DNA of 64,000 nucleotides from Cytobacillus firmus (GCF_023612095.1 NZ_CP086235.1:2987501-3051500), one strand, 5' to 3'; shown: positions 38,296 through 48,962, counted from the stretch's first letter. Notes: a model not told the origin generated them from the sequence alone. Translations and numbers: made by a program.

Positions 38296-39197
38296 CGGCA
38301 GCTGAGAAGTTTTCGCTGATCGAGAAAACAATCAGAATTCATCAGTTAAATAAAGTTGTTTCCTACCTGTGTGAACTGGCAGGTGTCAGTCGAAGTGGCT
38401 ACTATGATTGGTTGAAGGCTGCACCATTGCGGGCACAACGTGACGATCAGGATGAATTGGACATAGAGTTAATCCGAGAAATTTTCATAAGCAAAAGAGA
38501 AAAAGTAGGTGCCCTCCAGATTAAAATGGTTATGGAGAATGAGTATTCAGCTGTAATGAACCACAAGAAGATTAGACGTTTAATGGCAAAATATAATCTT
38601 GTAGCTAAGATAAGGAAAGCCAATCCATATCGTAAGATGGCTAAGGCAACTCAGGAACATCGAACCTGCCCTAACCTTCTTGACCGTGAATTCAATCAGG
38701 AAGTGCCAGGAAAAGTTCTGCTTACTGATATTACTTATCTTTATTATGGAAAGGGCCAAAAAGCATATTTATCCTGCGTAAAGGACGGAGCTACAAAAGA
38801 AATTCTTGCCTACTACCTTTCCACGTCTTTAGAGATGGATATTGTTTATAAAACGTTAAAAAAGTTAAAGACAGCTGTTGGCAACCACTTTCATCCAGAG
38901 GCCATATTGCATTCTGACCAAGGAATGCACTACACGCATCCTCTATTCCAAAGCAAAGTAAAAAGGCTTGGCCTAACTCAGTCAATGTCCCGAAAGGGAA
39001 ACTGTTGGGATAACGCACCAATGGAAAGTTTCTTTGGACATTTTAAAGACTTATCAGAGTATAAATCACTTGATAATATAAAGGATGTAAAGAAAGAAGT
39101 AGATCGTGTAATCGAAGAATATAATCATCATCGTTATCAATGGGGCTTAAATAAAATGACCCCGGCACAATACCGGGGTCACTTATTAGCTGCATAG
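38250..39197 (+). CDS. IS3-family transposase OrfB (by -1 frameshift from OrfA)
   Basis: Catalytic half with the retroviral integrase fold. After the slip at AAAAAAG the frame reads AGRVRKAGVEEETILTAAEK and continues to the stop. An HTH_21-like region (KREKVGALQIKMVMENEY, HKKIRRLMAKYNL) precedes the DDE core: Asp in LLTDITYLYY, Asp in ILHSDQGMHYT and Glu in APMESFFGHFK. No good start codon with an RBS exists, so it is most likely made as the OrfAB fusion. A hairpin GACCCCGG/CCGGGGTC lies over its last codons (39160-39182). Confidence 0.9.
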   Translation, partial: AGRVRKAGVEEETILTAAEKFSLIEKTIRIHQLNKVVSYLCELAGVSRSGYYDWLKAAPLRAQRDDQDELDIELIREIFISKREKVGALQIKMVMENEYSAVMNHKKIRRLMAKYNLVAKIRKANPYRKMAKATQEHRTCPNLLDREFNQEVPGKVLLTDITYLYYGKGQKAYLSCVKDGATKEILAYYLSTSLEMDIVYKTLKKLKTAVGNHFHPEAILHSDQGMHYTHPLFQSKVKRLGLTQSMSRKGNCWDNAPMESFFGHFKDLSEYKSLDNIKDVKKEVDRVIEEYNHHRYQWGLNKMTPAQYRGHLLAA

Positions 39198-39240
39198 CGC
39201 TTTTTTATAAACTGTCCGTAAATGGGGGTACAGTTCAATT

Positions 39241-39255
39241 CTCAGGCTGTTTTTT
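39241..39255 (-). terminator. Proximal half of the ftsY terminator, split by the IS
   Basis: Minus-strand AAAAAACAGCCTGAG seven nt past the ftsY stop. Its pairing arm is now 1.5 kb away, so ftsY transcripts may run antisense into the IS. Confidence 0.75.
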
Positions 39256-39261
39256 ATATTA

Positions 39262-40263
39262 TTATACTTCCTCTTCTTCTGCTTCTTTTTCAACAATGTC
39301 GGCAAAGAGTCCATAAACATATTGTTCTGCATTGAATTCCTGCAGATCATCCATTTTTTCACCTAAACCTACAAATTTCACGGGTATCTCCAGCTCATTT
39401 CTGATTGCCAGAACGATGCCGCCTTTTGCAGTACCATCCAGCTTTGTAAGAACGATGCCGGAAACATCTGTTGCTTCCTTGAAGGTCTTAGCCTGAATCA
39501 TGGCATTTTGTCCGGTTGTAGCGTCAAGAACGAGCAATACTTCGTGCGGGGCACCAGGTACTTCTCTTTCAATTACGCGCTTTACCTTTTCCAGCTCTTT
39601 CATTAAATTGACTTTATTTTGGAGGCGTCCCGCAGTATCACAGATTAATATATCTGCCTTGCGCGATTTTGCAGACTGAACAGCATCGTACATGACAGCT
39701 GCAGGGTCAGAACCGGCTCCCTGTTTAATGACATCCACACCGACACGTTCGCCCCATACCTCAAGCTGTTCAATCGCTCCTGCACGGAAAGTATCACCTG
39801 CTGCTAGAAGGACATTTTTCCCTTCACTTTTGAACTTATGGGCAAGCTTTCCGATTGTTGTTGTTTTTCCTACACCGTTAACACCAACAAACAGGATAAC
39901 CGTAAGTCCATCTGTCTGTATATTTAATTCTGTAGAAGTTTCGCCTGCGCTGTCATAAATGTCTACAAGCTTCTCAGATATTACTGCCTGAACCTCGCGG
40001 GGATCCTGAATATTCTTGCGCTTTACTTCCCTTCTCAGCTCATCCACCAGTTCCATGACAGTGTCAAAACCGACATCCGCCCCAATTAATATTTCTTCCA
40101 GTTCCTCGAAAAATTCCTCATCCACTTTCCGGTACCTTGAAACAAGGTCATTTACCTTATTTGAAAAATTATCGCGCGTTTTGGTTAATCCGTCTTTAAA
40201 TTTTTCAGTAACACTATCTGTCTGCATTGTGATTTTTTCTTTTAGTTTTTTAAAAAAACTCAT
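39262..40263 (-). CDS. ftsY: Signal recognition particle receptor FtsY
   Basis: SRP receptor GTPase at the membrane, 333 aa. It has a short charged N-terminal segment and the NG domain: [15 protein letters not shown] (G1), [13 protein letters not shown] (G2/insertion), CDTAGRLQ (G3), [12 protein letters not shown] (G4) and [11 protein letters not shown]. In B. subtilis it is directly followed by ylxM-ffh; here an IS and the VWA operon separate them. Confidence 0.98.
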   Translation of the reverse strand: MSFFKKLKEKITMQTDSVTEKFKDGLTKTRDNFSNKVNDLVSRYRKVDEEFFEELEEILIGADVGFDTVMELVDELRREVKRKNIQDPREVQAVISEKLVDIYDSAGETSTELNIQTDGLTVILFVGVNGVGKTTTIGKLAHKFKSEGKNVLLAAGDTFRAGAIEQLEVWGERVGVDVIKQGAGSDPAAVMYDAVQSAKSRKADILICDTAGRLQNKVNLMKELEKVKRVIEREVPGAPHEVLLVLDATTGQNAMIQAKTFKEATDVSGIVLTKLDGTAKGGIVLAIRNELEIPVKFVGLGEKMDDLQEFNAEQYVYGLFADIVEKEAEEEEV

Positions 40264-40332
40264 ATTTTCACTTCCTTAATGCAATATGTATAAGTACGGA
40301 ACAATGCTCCACGCAGTTCCGCACTAAGCCTG

Positions 40333-43300
40333 TTATTGAGTAATTAATTCCCTGGTTTCTTCCAGGCGCACAGATACCAGTTTGGAGACACCGGATTCCT
40401 GCATGGTTACACCGTAAAGGACATCCGCTTCTTCCATTGTTCCTTTTCTGTGGGTGATAACGATGAACTGGGTTTCTGCGCTGTATCTTTTTAAGTATTG
40501 GCTGAACCTTTGTACATTCGCTTCATCCAAAGCAGCCTCAACTTCATCAAGAATACAGAATGGAACTGGCCGTACTTTCAAAATGGAAAACAGTAAAGCA
40601 ATGGCTGTAAGTGCCCTTTCTCCCCAGATAATAATCCGAGGTTCTGCAATTTCTTTCCTGGCGGCTGTGCGACAATATCCACTCCTGTATTCAATAAATC
40701 TTCAGGCTGGGTCAAACGTAAATCCGCTCTGCCGCCGCCGAATAAAGATTGGAAAACCGACTCAAAATGAAAACGGATCCCTTCAAAGGTTTCTTCAAAT
40801 CGCCTTTTCATTTCAACATCCATTTCACCAATTACCTGGAATAATGTATCTTTTGCTTCCTGAAGATCTGTTTTTTGCTCAAGCAGGAATTCATAGCGTT
40901 CCGATACTCTGTCATATTCCTCTATTGCTCCGAGATTTACTGCGCCAAGTTCCTCGATAGCCAGCTTTATGAGTTTTACTCTTTTTCGCGCTTCCTCAAT
41001 TTCAATTTGCAGCGGGTATTCTTCCTTAGCCGCTTCAAAAGACAGCAGGTATTCTTCCCTTAAATGGTTAAGCCTATTCTCAAGCTCAACATCCAGCCGG
41101 TTCTGTTTAACTTCCTCATCTTTCAGCACTTCTACGAGGCCTTTATGCTGGCGTTTTAGTTCTTTCGCCTCAAGCTCAAGGTCCTCTAAAGCTGCTTGGA
41201 GCTTTAATCGCTCATTCCTTCTTGAAGCAATTAGTTCAAGCGTTTCATTCTTTTCATTCAGTTTTTGCTGTGCTGCTTTGTCCAGATGCTGTTCACCTGA
41301 AGAGCTGTTTGTCATTTCGGATGAAAGCAATTCTAAATCTTCTTTAACGGTTTTCAGCTTCTCCTGGGTAACAGCAAGCTCAGAATTTATGGCGGCCAGC
41401 TTGTCCTCCGAATGGTTCAGCTGCTCACTTTTGGAAGCAAAGCTAATTTTCAGCTCATTAATTTCAGATACTATAGTTTCCTTTGAAGTCTGCTGGGTGT
41501 TTTTTCTTTCTGTTAATGCTTTTATCTCCAGATCAAGATCAGCGATTTGCTTTTTCTGCTGATCTAATAAGACTGAAAGCTCGCTCTTTCTTGCCAGCAG
41601 TTTCTCTATATCTTGCGAAAATTGTGCTTTGTCCATATCATAAAGGGATAGGCGCTCATTAATGCTTTTCTCTTCAAACTCTGCTTCTAAAAGTTCTCCT
41701 TTTACCTTCTGTTCCATCAAACGAAGCTCTTCGCCTGTTTTTCTAAGCTGCTCAATGCGTAAATCCTGTTTTTGAATTTCACTTTTTTGCAGTTTTACTT
41801 GCTTTTCGAGATTTGCTGTTTTGGATTCCATATCCGTAATTCTGGACTTCAGTTCTTCAAGTTCACCCTTACGGGAAAGAATGGAAGTGCTTTTTTGTTT
41901 CACAGCTCCTCCGGTCATGGATCCGCCGGGATTAACCACATCTCCGTCAATGGTTACGAGCCTCACACGGTATTGAAGCAGCTTTGCAAGTTCATTAGCA
42001 CCTTTAAGATCCCGGGCAATAACCACATTGCCAAGCAAGTTCTCGATAGCAGGCTGGTGCCTCTCTTCAAATTGTATCAGTGAAGCAGCTTCACCAATAA
42101 AGGCAGGGTGGCCAAGAACCGATTGTATTTGCGTGGTATTCAGCTTCTTCCCCTTAATTACACTTAAAGGCAAGAATGTGGCTCTGCCGTATGAATTCTT
42201 TTTCAGGAATTGAATGGCACTTCTCCCATCCTGTTCATCCTGTACAATGATATGCTGCATGGCACCGCCGAGAGCTGTTTCAATCGCAGTTTCGTACTCT
42301 TTTGGCACCTGAATTAACTCCGCAACGGCTCCTTCAATTCCCTGCAACCTACTGCCTCTTGCTTTCAATACTTCTTTTACCCCTTGGAAAAAACCCGAAA
42401 AATCCTCTTCCATTTCTTCAAGCATTTCCTGACGGGATTTCGCCTGCTGCAAATATTGATAAGCCTGATACAAGGTTTTTTCCTGCTTTTGATAATTATT
42501 CTTTAATGATTCAAGCTTGCGGTCTTCATTTCGGAATAAATGGACTTGATTTTCTAATTCCTTTTGCAGGTTTTCAAGATTGGATTGTATCTTTTGTTTT
42601 TTCTCTTCATTCTTCTTGCGGTCAGCAATATATTTTTCATTATCCATTTCAAGCCTTGAACTGCGCTGCCCCTGCTGACTCAGCTGCTGATCAATATTCT
42701 GCAATTCATTTCTTGAAGCTGCCTGGCTGTTCAGCACTTCAATATAATCACTTTTCAGTGATTCTATTGTTTCTTCTGTATTTTCACTGAATAGTTTGAG
42801 CTGCTCCTGCTTTTCCTTTAATGCTTTTTGAAGCTTTACAGCTTCTGCCTTTACTTTCTCCTTTAGAGCCGAGTGCTTTTCTTTCTGCTCTATTAACTCA
42901 GCAATCTTCAAAGTAAGTTCTTTCATATTTCTTTGAAGCTGGTCTTTATTCTGGCTGGCATTTTTCTTTCGCTCTTTGAGCACTTCTTTTCTGCCTTCCA
43001 GTTTTTCGAGCTCTTCACTAGCATGAAGGAGGACATCCTGCAGATCATTGACTGATTCATCAATTGCTGCTATATGATCCTTTAACTCTTCCAATTTCGC
43101 CTCTTTGTTGTGAATAACGGCCGAAAGCTTCATTTCATCTTCCGTATGCAGCTCGAGCTGACGTGAAAGCTGCTCCCATTTTGAATGCAGATCCTCGATC
43201 TCATAAACGGTAAGGGCAACCTCAATTTTCTCCAGCTCTTCTTTCTGCTGCAGATAATCTTTTGCGATTGAGGCCTGTATTTTTAAAGGCTCTACCTGGG

Positions 43301-43898
43301 TTTCCAGTTCATGAAGAATATCATTCACCCTGTTTAGGTTATCCTGGGTTTCAGAAAGCTTGCCTTCCGCCTTTTTCTTTCTTGTCTTGTATTTAAGTAC
43401 GCCTGCCGCTTCTTCAAATATAGTCCGGCGTTCTTCAGCTTTGCTGTTTAGAATCTCTTCAACTCTGCCCTGGCTTATGATTGAAAAAGCTTCCCTGCCA
43501 AGGCCTGAATCCATAAATAAATCTACAATATCTTTAAGTCTGCATGTTTGCTTATTGATCAGGTATTCACTGTCTCCGGACCGGTAGACTCTTCTTGTAA
43601 CACTGACTTCGCTGTAATCGATCGGCAGACCCTGTTCTGCGTTATCAAGCGTCAGTGTCACCTCTGCAAAATTCTGTGCTCTCCGGGAATCACTGCCCGC
43701 AAAAATGACATCCTCCATTTTCGCACCCCGAAGGGACTTAGCTGATTGTTCACCCAATACCCAGCGGATGGCATCAGTAATGTTGCTTTTCCCGCTTCCA
43801 TTTGGACCGACAACTGCTGTGACGCCTGGAACAAAATCAACCGTTATCCGCTCAGCAAACGACTTAAATCCAATAACATCAAGCCTTTTTAAAAACAA
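40333..43898 (-). CDS. smc: Chromosome segregation ATPase SMC (apparent one-base frameshift at 40622-40625)
   Basis: Condensin ATPase that organises and segregates the chromosome. Walker A GPNGSGKSNITDAIRW is at the N-terminus. Coiled coils flank a hinge in the middle (GFFQGVKEVLKARGSRLQGI and VVNPGGSMTGG). Near the end the frame breaks within NLGLLSGGERALTA, where the raw frame gives NLGLLSGEKGHLQP. One added G in a four-G run restores the ABC signature and joins it to VPFCILDEVEAALDEAN (Walker B). The repaired length is 1188 aa, close to B. subtilis SMC. The break would delete the ATPase half-site, so a sequencing error is likely. Confidence 0.95.
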
Positions 43899-43958
43899 CC
43901 TTGGTCCCCCTCTGTCTCCTCATGTTTCCGCTCTTTGATGTCAGAGTTAGAAAATGTT

Positions 43959-44698
43959 TCACTTTATATGATTTTTTAATACTTCAAGAGCCATTTGGGC
44001 CGCATGCTGTTCGGCTTCTTTCTTTGACCGGCCGGTGCCTGTCCCAAGTTCCCTGCCATTTAGAGAAACAGTGGAAACAAATTCACGATTGTGGGCAGGC
44101 CCCTTTTCCTGAAGGATTTTATATTCAATTGCACCTGCACCATCCCGCTGCACAAGCTCCTGCAGCTGGCTTTTAAAATCCATCACATGCGAAAAAGCAC
44201 CTGAATCAATTTTTGGAAAAACAACTTTTTCCAAAAAGACGACAACTGTATCTAATCCTTTATCCAGGTACAATGCACCTATAAAGGCTTCAAATACATC
44301 TGCAAGCAGGGCCGGACGGGTTCTTCCTCCTGTCATTTCCTCTCCTTTTCCAAGGAGCACCAGGCTGCCAAATGACAATTCGTGGGCAAATGAGACCAGG
44401 GATGGTTCGCAGACAACCGCAGCCCTCAGCTTTGTTAATTCGCCCTCGCTCATCATCGGATATTTAAGGTAAAGAAATTTCGAAACAGTCAATTCGAGGA
44501 CGGCATCCCCAGGAATTCCAGTCTTTCATTGTCTTCATAAGGCTTTCTCCGGTGCTCATTCACATAGGATGAATGGGTAAACGCTTGTTTTAGTAATTTT
44601 TCATTTTCAAAGTGAATTCCAATTTCCGACTGGAATTCTTTAAATTGTTTTTCGATTGCGCGAAATGATTTTCTTTCTTTATCTTTATTGCTGCGCAT
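43959..44698 (-). CDS. rnc: Ribonuclease III (apparent one-base frameshift at 44507-44510)
   Basis: Cuts double-stranded RNA in rRNA precursors and toxin mRNAs. The first frame ends [13 protein letters not shown]; the second continues [20 protein letters not shown]. Adding one G to a four-G run gives [19 protein letters not shown], the intact RNase III signature with its catalytic Asp. [16 protein letters not shown] is the second catalytic block, and a dsRNA-binding domain follows (about 165-240). The repaired length is 246 aa against 249 in B. subtilis. It is the first gene of the rnc-smc-ftsY operon. Confidence 0.94.
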
Positions 44699-44784
44699 AT
44701 TGCATCCACCTTGCTAAAATTAATATTCTTTTTAATAATAGGCTCATTTCAAAAATATTGAGTTTTTAGTTTTGAACTAAGCCC

Positions 44785-44912
44785 GTTGATTTCCGCTACA
44801 GGTACTCGCTTTCCGCGGGGCGGGCGGTGAGCCTCCTCGACGCTGTGCGTCTGTGGGGTCTCACCTGTCCCGCTACTCCCGCAGGAGTCTCGCACCTTCC
44901 GCTCCAATCAAC
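44785..44912. repeat. Long palindromic intergenic repeat, Bacillaceae type
   Basis: A 128-bp GC-rich element in an AT-rich gap. It starts GTTGATTTCCGCTACAGG and ends GGAGTCTCGCACCTTCCGCTCCAATCAAC, so the ends are inverted (GTTGATT/AATCAAC, with related TTCCGC blocks). The middle has CCGCGGGG and TGAGCCTCCTCG against GGGGTCTCACC. I recall elements of this type as common in Bacillus and Oceanobacillus relatives. Confidence 0.75.
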
Positions 44913-45084
44913 TCAACGAAAAATATAAATAAATGCCCAAAAGCCATAAGCTTAAGGAAACTTACATTCATAAAATCTAAATAATTGGTCTTCCCTAAGT
45001 TTACGTAATAAAGAGGAAAAACGCAAAAAACTTCGATATAAAGCAATTTTATGTTTCATAGGGTTACAGCCATTTTCACAGAAG

Positions 45085-45110
45085 AAAGCCCCGTTATCAA
45101 ACGGAGCTTT
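45085..45110. other. Hairpin in the rnc-acpP gap
   Basis: Symmetric stem AAAGC-C-CCGTT/AACGG-A-GCTTT with a four-base ATCA loop and one internal mismatch. Neither strand has a clean T-run, so termination is uncertain. Confidence 0.5.
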
Positions 45111-45121
45111 TGAGAATCGTA

Positions 45122-45205
45122 TTTACTGTCCACAGTCACCTGCTGAAGGCTGAAAGCTTAATTCAAGCTGCCCTTTCGATGCTGCAGGTAACACCGGACA
45201 GTAAA
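45122..45205. repeat. 84-bp interrupted palindrome
   Basis: Ten-bp outer arms TTTACTGTCC/GGACAGTAAA, a symmetric six-by-six internal loop, six-bp inner arms ACCTGC/GCAGGT and a central part with AGCTT/AAGCT and GAAAG/CTTTC pairing. It could form a long cruciform or RNA hairpin. No known family was recognised. Confidence 0.75.
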
Positions 45206-45210
45206 CATCT

Positions 45211-45249
45211 GAAAAAATTGCTGCAGTGAGGGGGATTCCCTCACTGCAG
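45211..45249 (-). terminator. Rho-independent terminator after acpP
   Basis: Perfect 12-bp stem CTGCAGTGAGGG/CCCTCACTGCAG with a five-base loop, followed on the minus strand by CAATTTTTTC. It ends the fapR-plsX-fabD-fabG-acpP transcript. Confidence 0.9.
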
Positions 45250-45266
45250 AGTGGTTCTACTAACGA

Positions 45267-45500
45267 TTATTGGCTAGCTTTTATGTAATTTACAGCGTCA
45301 CCGACTGTTGCGATTTTCTCAGCGTCATCGTCAGAAATTTCCATGTCGAACTCATCTTCTAATTCCATTACTAATTCTACAACATCAAGGGAATCAGCAC
45401 CTAGATCATCTTTGAAAGAAGCCTCCAATTTCACTTCAGACTCTTCAACGCCAAGACGGTCCACGATGATCTTTGTTACACGTTCTAATACTTCTGCCAT
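45267..45500 (-). CDS. acpP: Acyl carrier protein
   Basis: Carries growing acyl chains on a 4'-phosphopantetheine arm in type II fatty acid synthesis. It is 77 aa and very acidic. The arm attaches to Ser37 in [19 protein letters not shown]. It is the last gene of the fap/fab operon, with a strong RBS (GGGGAGGTG). Confidence 0.98.
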   Translation of the reverse strand: MAEVLERVTKIIVDRLGVEESEVKLEASFKDDLGADSLDVVELVMELEDEFDMEISDDDAEKIATVGDAVNYIKASQ

Positions 45501-45591
45501 GCTTGTTCACCTCCCCTCAAGTATTATAGATTATTTTTAGCTTTTATTGAAAGCTTTTATAAAAAATTTTGCATTACAACCCTGTTACAAA

Positions 45592-46335
45592 TCACATGAC
45601 CATTCCGCCATCAACATGCAGGGTTTGCCCTGTCATATAACGGCTGTCCTCTGAAGCCAGAAACACTGCCACATTCGCAATATCTGCTGGATCGCCGAAG
45701 CGCGCCAATGGGATTTGTTTTAGCATCTGATCCCTTACATCCTCGTTCAGCTTATCCGTCATATCAGTTGTGATGAAGCCTGGTGCAATGGCATTGACTG
45801 TTATCCCTCTTGATGCAAGTTCCTTTGCTGAGGTTTTTGTCAGGCCGATAACCCCTGATTTTGCAGCGACATAGTTAGCCTGTCCAGGATTTCCGCTGAC
45901 ACCCACAATGGATGAAATATTGATAATGCGGCCGCTGCGCTGTTTCATCATCTGCCTTGTAACAGCTTTTGTACAAAGGAAAACACCTTTCAGGTTAATG
46001 TTAATAACATCATCCCACTCGTCTTCCTTCATTCTCATAAGCAGGTTGTCCTTCGTAATCCCCGCATTATTAACCAGAATATCAAGCTTGCCAAACTTTT
46101 CAACTGCTTCTTTTACCATGCTTGTCACGGAATCACTATTTGACACATCGCATTGGACAGCAAAAGCATTTCTGCCTAATGCCTTTATTTCATCAACTAC
46201 TTCGTTCGCTCTTGCCTCACTTCCGGAGTAGTTAACCGCAATATCTGCACCTTGCCTGGCAAGACCCAAAGCGATTTCCCTTCCGATTCCGCGGGAAGCT
46301 CCTGTTACTAAAGCGGCTTTTCCCTCTAGCTTCAT
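45592..46335 (-). CDS. fabG: 3-oxoacyl-[acyl carrier protein] reductase FabG
   Basis: NADPH-dependent reductase of the first reduction step in chain elongation. It is a 247-aa short-chain dehydrogenase with cofactor motif [12 protein letters not shown] (11-22), NNAG at 89-92 and the catalytic Ser (INISSIVG, about 141-142), Tyr155 and Lys159 in YVAAK. AAGGAGG lies upstream of the chosen ATG. It overlaps fabD by 4 nt. Confidence 0.97.
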   Translation of the reverse strand: MKLEGKAALVTGASRGIGREIALGLARQGADIAVNYSGSEARANEVVDEIKALGRNAFAVQCDVSNSDSVTSMVKEAVEKFGKLDILVNNAGITKDNLLMRMKEDEWDDVININLKGVFLCTKAVTRQMMKQRSGRIINISSIVGVSGNPGQANYVAAKSGVIGLTKTSAKELASRGITVNAIAPGFITTDMTDKLNEDVRDQMLKQIPLARFGDPADIANVAVFLASEDSRYMTGQTLHVDGGMVM

Positions 46336-47279
46336 CTCAATTCCTCCTTCAAGGATTCTGTAACTGTCTGGCATGAATCTGCATCTGAAACGGCATGCGT
46401 TTTAAGGGAACGATCTACCTTTTTTACTAAGCCTGACAGTACTTTTCCTGGCCCTATTTCTATAAATGTGTCCACTCCAAGCTCTATCATCCTGCGGATT
46501 GAATCCTCCCATAGCACAGGAGAATACAGCTGTTCAATCAATCTGCCATTTATTTCTGAAGCAGATGTCATTTCAGAAGCTGTAACATTGGCAATGACAG
46601 GAACCTTTGCATCTTTAATCTCAATTTCGTCAAGGATTCCCCTGAACTTCTCTGCAGCAGGCTTCATTAATTGGGAATGGAAAGGGCCGCTTACCTCCAG
46701 CGGAAGCACACGCTTGGCACCTTCTTCTTTAGCCTTTAGAGAAGCCAGTTCCACGCCTCTTTTTGAACCTGAAATGACAATTTGTCCAGGACAGTTCAGG
46801 TTTGCAAGCTGCACCGGATTTCCTTCTGCAGTAACCTCTTCTGTAACTGCAGTAAGCTTGTCCCTGTCAAGGCCCAAAACTGCAGCCATTGTTCCCTCGC
46901 CATTAGGAACGGCTTCTTCCATAAATTCACCCCGCTTACGGACAGCATATACGCCATCCTCAAAGGATATAGCTTCCGCAGCGACTAGTGCAGTATACTC
47001 ACCTAGGCTATGTCCTGCAACAAAATCAGGTGTAATACCAGATCTTTTAAAATAATCGAGAATAGCAATGCCAGTGGTCAATAGTGCAGGCTGTGCGTTT
47101 GTTGTTAACGTCAATTTGTCCTGAGGCCCTTCAAAAATAAGTTCCGATAATGAAAACCCAAGTTTTTGATCGGCTCTATCAAAAAATCCTTTTACGTTTT
47201 CATCCTGTTCAGCTAAGGCTTTTCCCATACCTGCAGCCTGGGATCCCTGCCCAGGGAATAAAAAAGCGATTTTACCCAT
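46332..47279 (-). CDS. fabD: Malonyl-CoA:ACP transacylase FabD
   Basis: Moves malonyl groups from CoA to ACP. It is 315 aa with the oxyanion motif GQGSQ (10-14), the nucleophile Ser91 in [10 protein letters not shown] and the catalytic His in [10 protein letters not shown] near residue 200. The start at [12 protein letters not shown] is preferred over an in-frame ATG five codons upstream on homology. It lies between plsX and fabG. Confidence 0.97.
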   Translation of the reverse strand: MGKIAFLFPGQGSQAAGMGKALAEQDENVKGFFDRADQKLGFSLSELIFEGPQDKLTLTTNAQPALLTTGIAILDYFKRSGITPDFVAGHSLGEYTALVAAEAISFEDGVYAVRKRGEFMEEAVPNGEGTMAAVLGLDRDKLTAVTEEVTAEGNPVQLANLNCPGQIVISGSKRGVELASLKAKEEGAKRVLPLEVSGPFHSQLMKPAAEKFRGILDEIEIKDAKVPVIANVTASEMTSASEINGRLIEQLYSPVLWEDSIRRMIELGVDTFIEIGPGKVLSGLVKKVDRSLKTHAVSDADSCQTVTESLKEELR

Positions 47280-47305
47280 CGTGCTTTCCCCCAAGTAAAA
47301 AATGT

Positions 47306-48309
47306 TTAATTAAGAGCTGTCTTTTTGGCTTCTTTTTCAACTGCTTCCTTAATCGTATCAGCAACATTGTTTTCGACCATGTTCCTGGTCTGTCTCACTG
47401 CACTGAATAAAGCTGTTGCATCTGAAGAGCCATGCGCCTTGATGACCGGCGCCTTCAATCCAAATAATCCGGCACCGCCGTATTCCGAATAATCCATTTT
47501 AGATTTAAGCTGATATAAATCAGGCTTTAAGGCTGCTGCTGCCAATTTTGTTCTAAAGCTGCCGGTCAGAGCTGTTTTTAGCATTTTAAATACAGATAAA
47601 GCAGTACCTTCAATTGTCTTGAGCACCATATTGCCGGTAAAGCCATCCGTCACTACAACATCTGCAGCTCCCTCGAGCAAATCGCGCGCTTCTACATTGC
47701 CAATAAAATTGATATCCGCCTTCTTCAGCAGATCAAATGTATTTTTTGCCAGCTCATTCCCTTTTTCTCTTCTGTTCCGATATTTAGGAGCCCTACTCTG
47801 GGATTGGCTAAACCCCGGACTTTTTCGGTATATATAGATCCCATAATCGCATATTGAAGAAGATGCTCCGGCTTCGCGTCCACATTCGCCCCTACATCCA
47901 GCAAAAGGAACCCTTCTCCGTCTATTGTCGGGAGCGTAGGTGATAATGCCGGGCGTTCAATGCCCTCAATCCTTCCGACCACAAAAAGGCCTGCTGCCAT
48001 AAGAGCGCCCGTGTTTCCTGCAGAAATGCATGCATCCGCTTTACCATCTGTAACAAGCTGTGCGGCAAGCACCATGGATGCTTTTTTCTTTCTGCGCACA
48101 GCTCTCACCGGCTCATCATCCGGCAAGATGACTTCATCTGTATGTAATATGTCAATCCGCTCATTTGAAGTAAGGTATTGGTTTATTTTTGACTCATCAC
48201 CTACAAGCGTAATATGTACATCTTTAAATTCTGCGACAGCTTTCATTGCTCCAAGGACAATTTCCTTTGGGGCATTGTCGCCACCCATTGCGTCTATGGC
48301 AATTTTCAT
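47306..48309 (-). CDS. plsX: Phosphate acyltransferase PlsX (apparent one-base frameshift at 47759-47761)
   Basis: Converts acyl-ACP to acyl-phosphate for phospholipid synthesis. The first frame runs to [18 protein letters not shown] and stops; the next carries [20 protein letters not shown] to the end. One added G in a three-G run gives [20 protein letters not shown], the expected family sequence, and a 334-aa protein (B. subtilis 333). Other blocks are [16 protein letters not shown] and [18 protein letters not shown]. It lies in the FapR-controlled operon. Confidence 0.94.
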
Positions 48310-48329
48310 GATGCTTCATCCTTTAGTGA

Positions 48330-48890
48330 TTATTTTTTTCTGAACATGTCAAATTCGCCCTTGAAAACCTGTTCGTTATTGACAAAGCTATTGACTTCCA
48401 CCATTGTCCTTCCGCTGTCAATATCTATTGTAAGGACTTTAGCTTTTGCGATGACACGTTCATTTAATCTCACTGGCCTGGTAAATTGAATATTGGCTTT
48501 TGCCGTTAATGCCAGCTCATCATTTATTACAGCGACCGCCAGTGAGTTGGCCTGTGCAAACAGGTGATGGCCCCGGGCAATTCCATTACGCTTGAAGACA
48601 TGTTCATTTTTTACATCGAAAATGGATATCGCCGTTTTATCCAATTCTATATCTATTATTTCACCGATTATTTCTTCTATTGGTAAAGACCGCACTTCAT
48701 CCTCAAAGCTTTTCTCAGCAACATGCTTGATTCGCTCACGCAATTCCGGAATTGATAATTCCAGCCGATCGAGCCTGATTGTCTGGACGCTGACAGAGAA
48801 CTTGTCCGCAAGTTCCTCGTCCGTGACAAAAGGATTTTCTTTTATAGTGTCCGTTAATAATGCTTGACGTTCTTTTTTGTTTCTTTTCAT
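48330..48890 (-). CDS. fapR: Malonyl-CoA-responsive fatty acid/phospholipid repressor FapR
   Basis: Represses the fap regulon until malonyl-CoA binds. It is 186 aa with an N-terminal helix-turn-helix ([23 protein letters not shown]), a linker helix and a hot-dog effector domain ([18 protein letters not shown]). The start MKRNKKERQ fits the family and the GGTGGG site. A FapR operator directly upstream shows self-control of fapR-plsX-fabD-fabG-acpP. Confidence 0.98.
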   Translation of the reverse strand: MKRNKKERQALLTDTIKENPFVTDEELADKFSVSVQTIRLDRLELSIPELRERIKHVAEKSFEDEVRSLPIEEIIGEIIDIELDKTAISIFDVKNEHVFKRNGIARGHHLFAQANSLAVAVINDELALTAKANIQFTRPVRLNERVIAKAKVLTIDIDSGRTMVEVNSFVNNEQVFKGEFDMFRKK

Positions 48891-48911
48891 TAAAATCCCA
48901 CCGTCCGAGAT

Positions 48912-48930
48912 ATTAAGACTAGGTACTAAT
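48912..48930. promoter_or_regulatory. FapR operator
   Basis: ATTAGTACCTAGTCTTAAT on the minus strand matches the B. subtilis FapR box as I know it, with TTAGTACC and its imperfect mirror GTCTTAA. It begins 3 nt after the -10 hexamer, so bound FapR would cover the transcription start. Confidence 0.92.
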
Positions 48931-48933
48931 AGT

Positions 48934-48962
48934 AGTATATAATCAAAAAAAGCAGATTGCAA
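48934..48962 (-). promoter_or_regulatory. Sigma-A promoter of the fapR operon
   Basis: Minus-strand TTGCAA (48957-48962), a 17-nt spacer and TATACT (48934-48939). The -35 lies in the 3' arm of the recG terminator hairpin and the T-run lies in the spacer. Confidence 0.8.

Larger units (their letters stand above)
37766..39237 (+). mobile_element. IS3-family insertion sequence (IS150-like), 1472 bp
   Basis: The ends are imperfect inverted repeats: TGAACTATACCCC on the left and TGAACTGTACCCC as the reverse complement of the right, with similarity continuing through CGGACA and ATAAAAAAG. Flanking ATT copies (37763-37765 and 39238-39240) are the 3-bp target duplication. Two overlapping reading frames, orfA and orfB, join by -1 frameshifting. 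Both look intact, so the element may be active. It sits in the loop of the ftsY terminator. Confidence 0.93.
44699..45266. other. rnc-acpP intergenic region
   Basis: A 568-nt gap with no gene. From the rnc side it holds about 85 nt of AT-rich leader, a 128-bp palindromic repeat, about 170 nt without recognised signals, a hairpin, an 84-bp long palindrome and the acpP terminator. Confidence 0.75.

Noticed and set aside
40622..40625. Programmed frameshifting as the cause of the six breaks
   Set aside because: Homologues of topA, smc, rnc, plsX and priA are read in one frame, and the sites share only a G-run, without the slippery heptamer seen in the IS.
40969..41562. Plus-strand Ser/Phe-rich frame of 197 codons
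   Set aside because: It mirrors the Glu/Lys/Leu coiled coil of smc; such antisense frames are common opposite coiled coils.
44489..44698. Independent 69-codon gene before rnc
   Set aside because: It is the first part of RNase III; one added G joins the two frames in the conserved signature.
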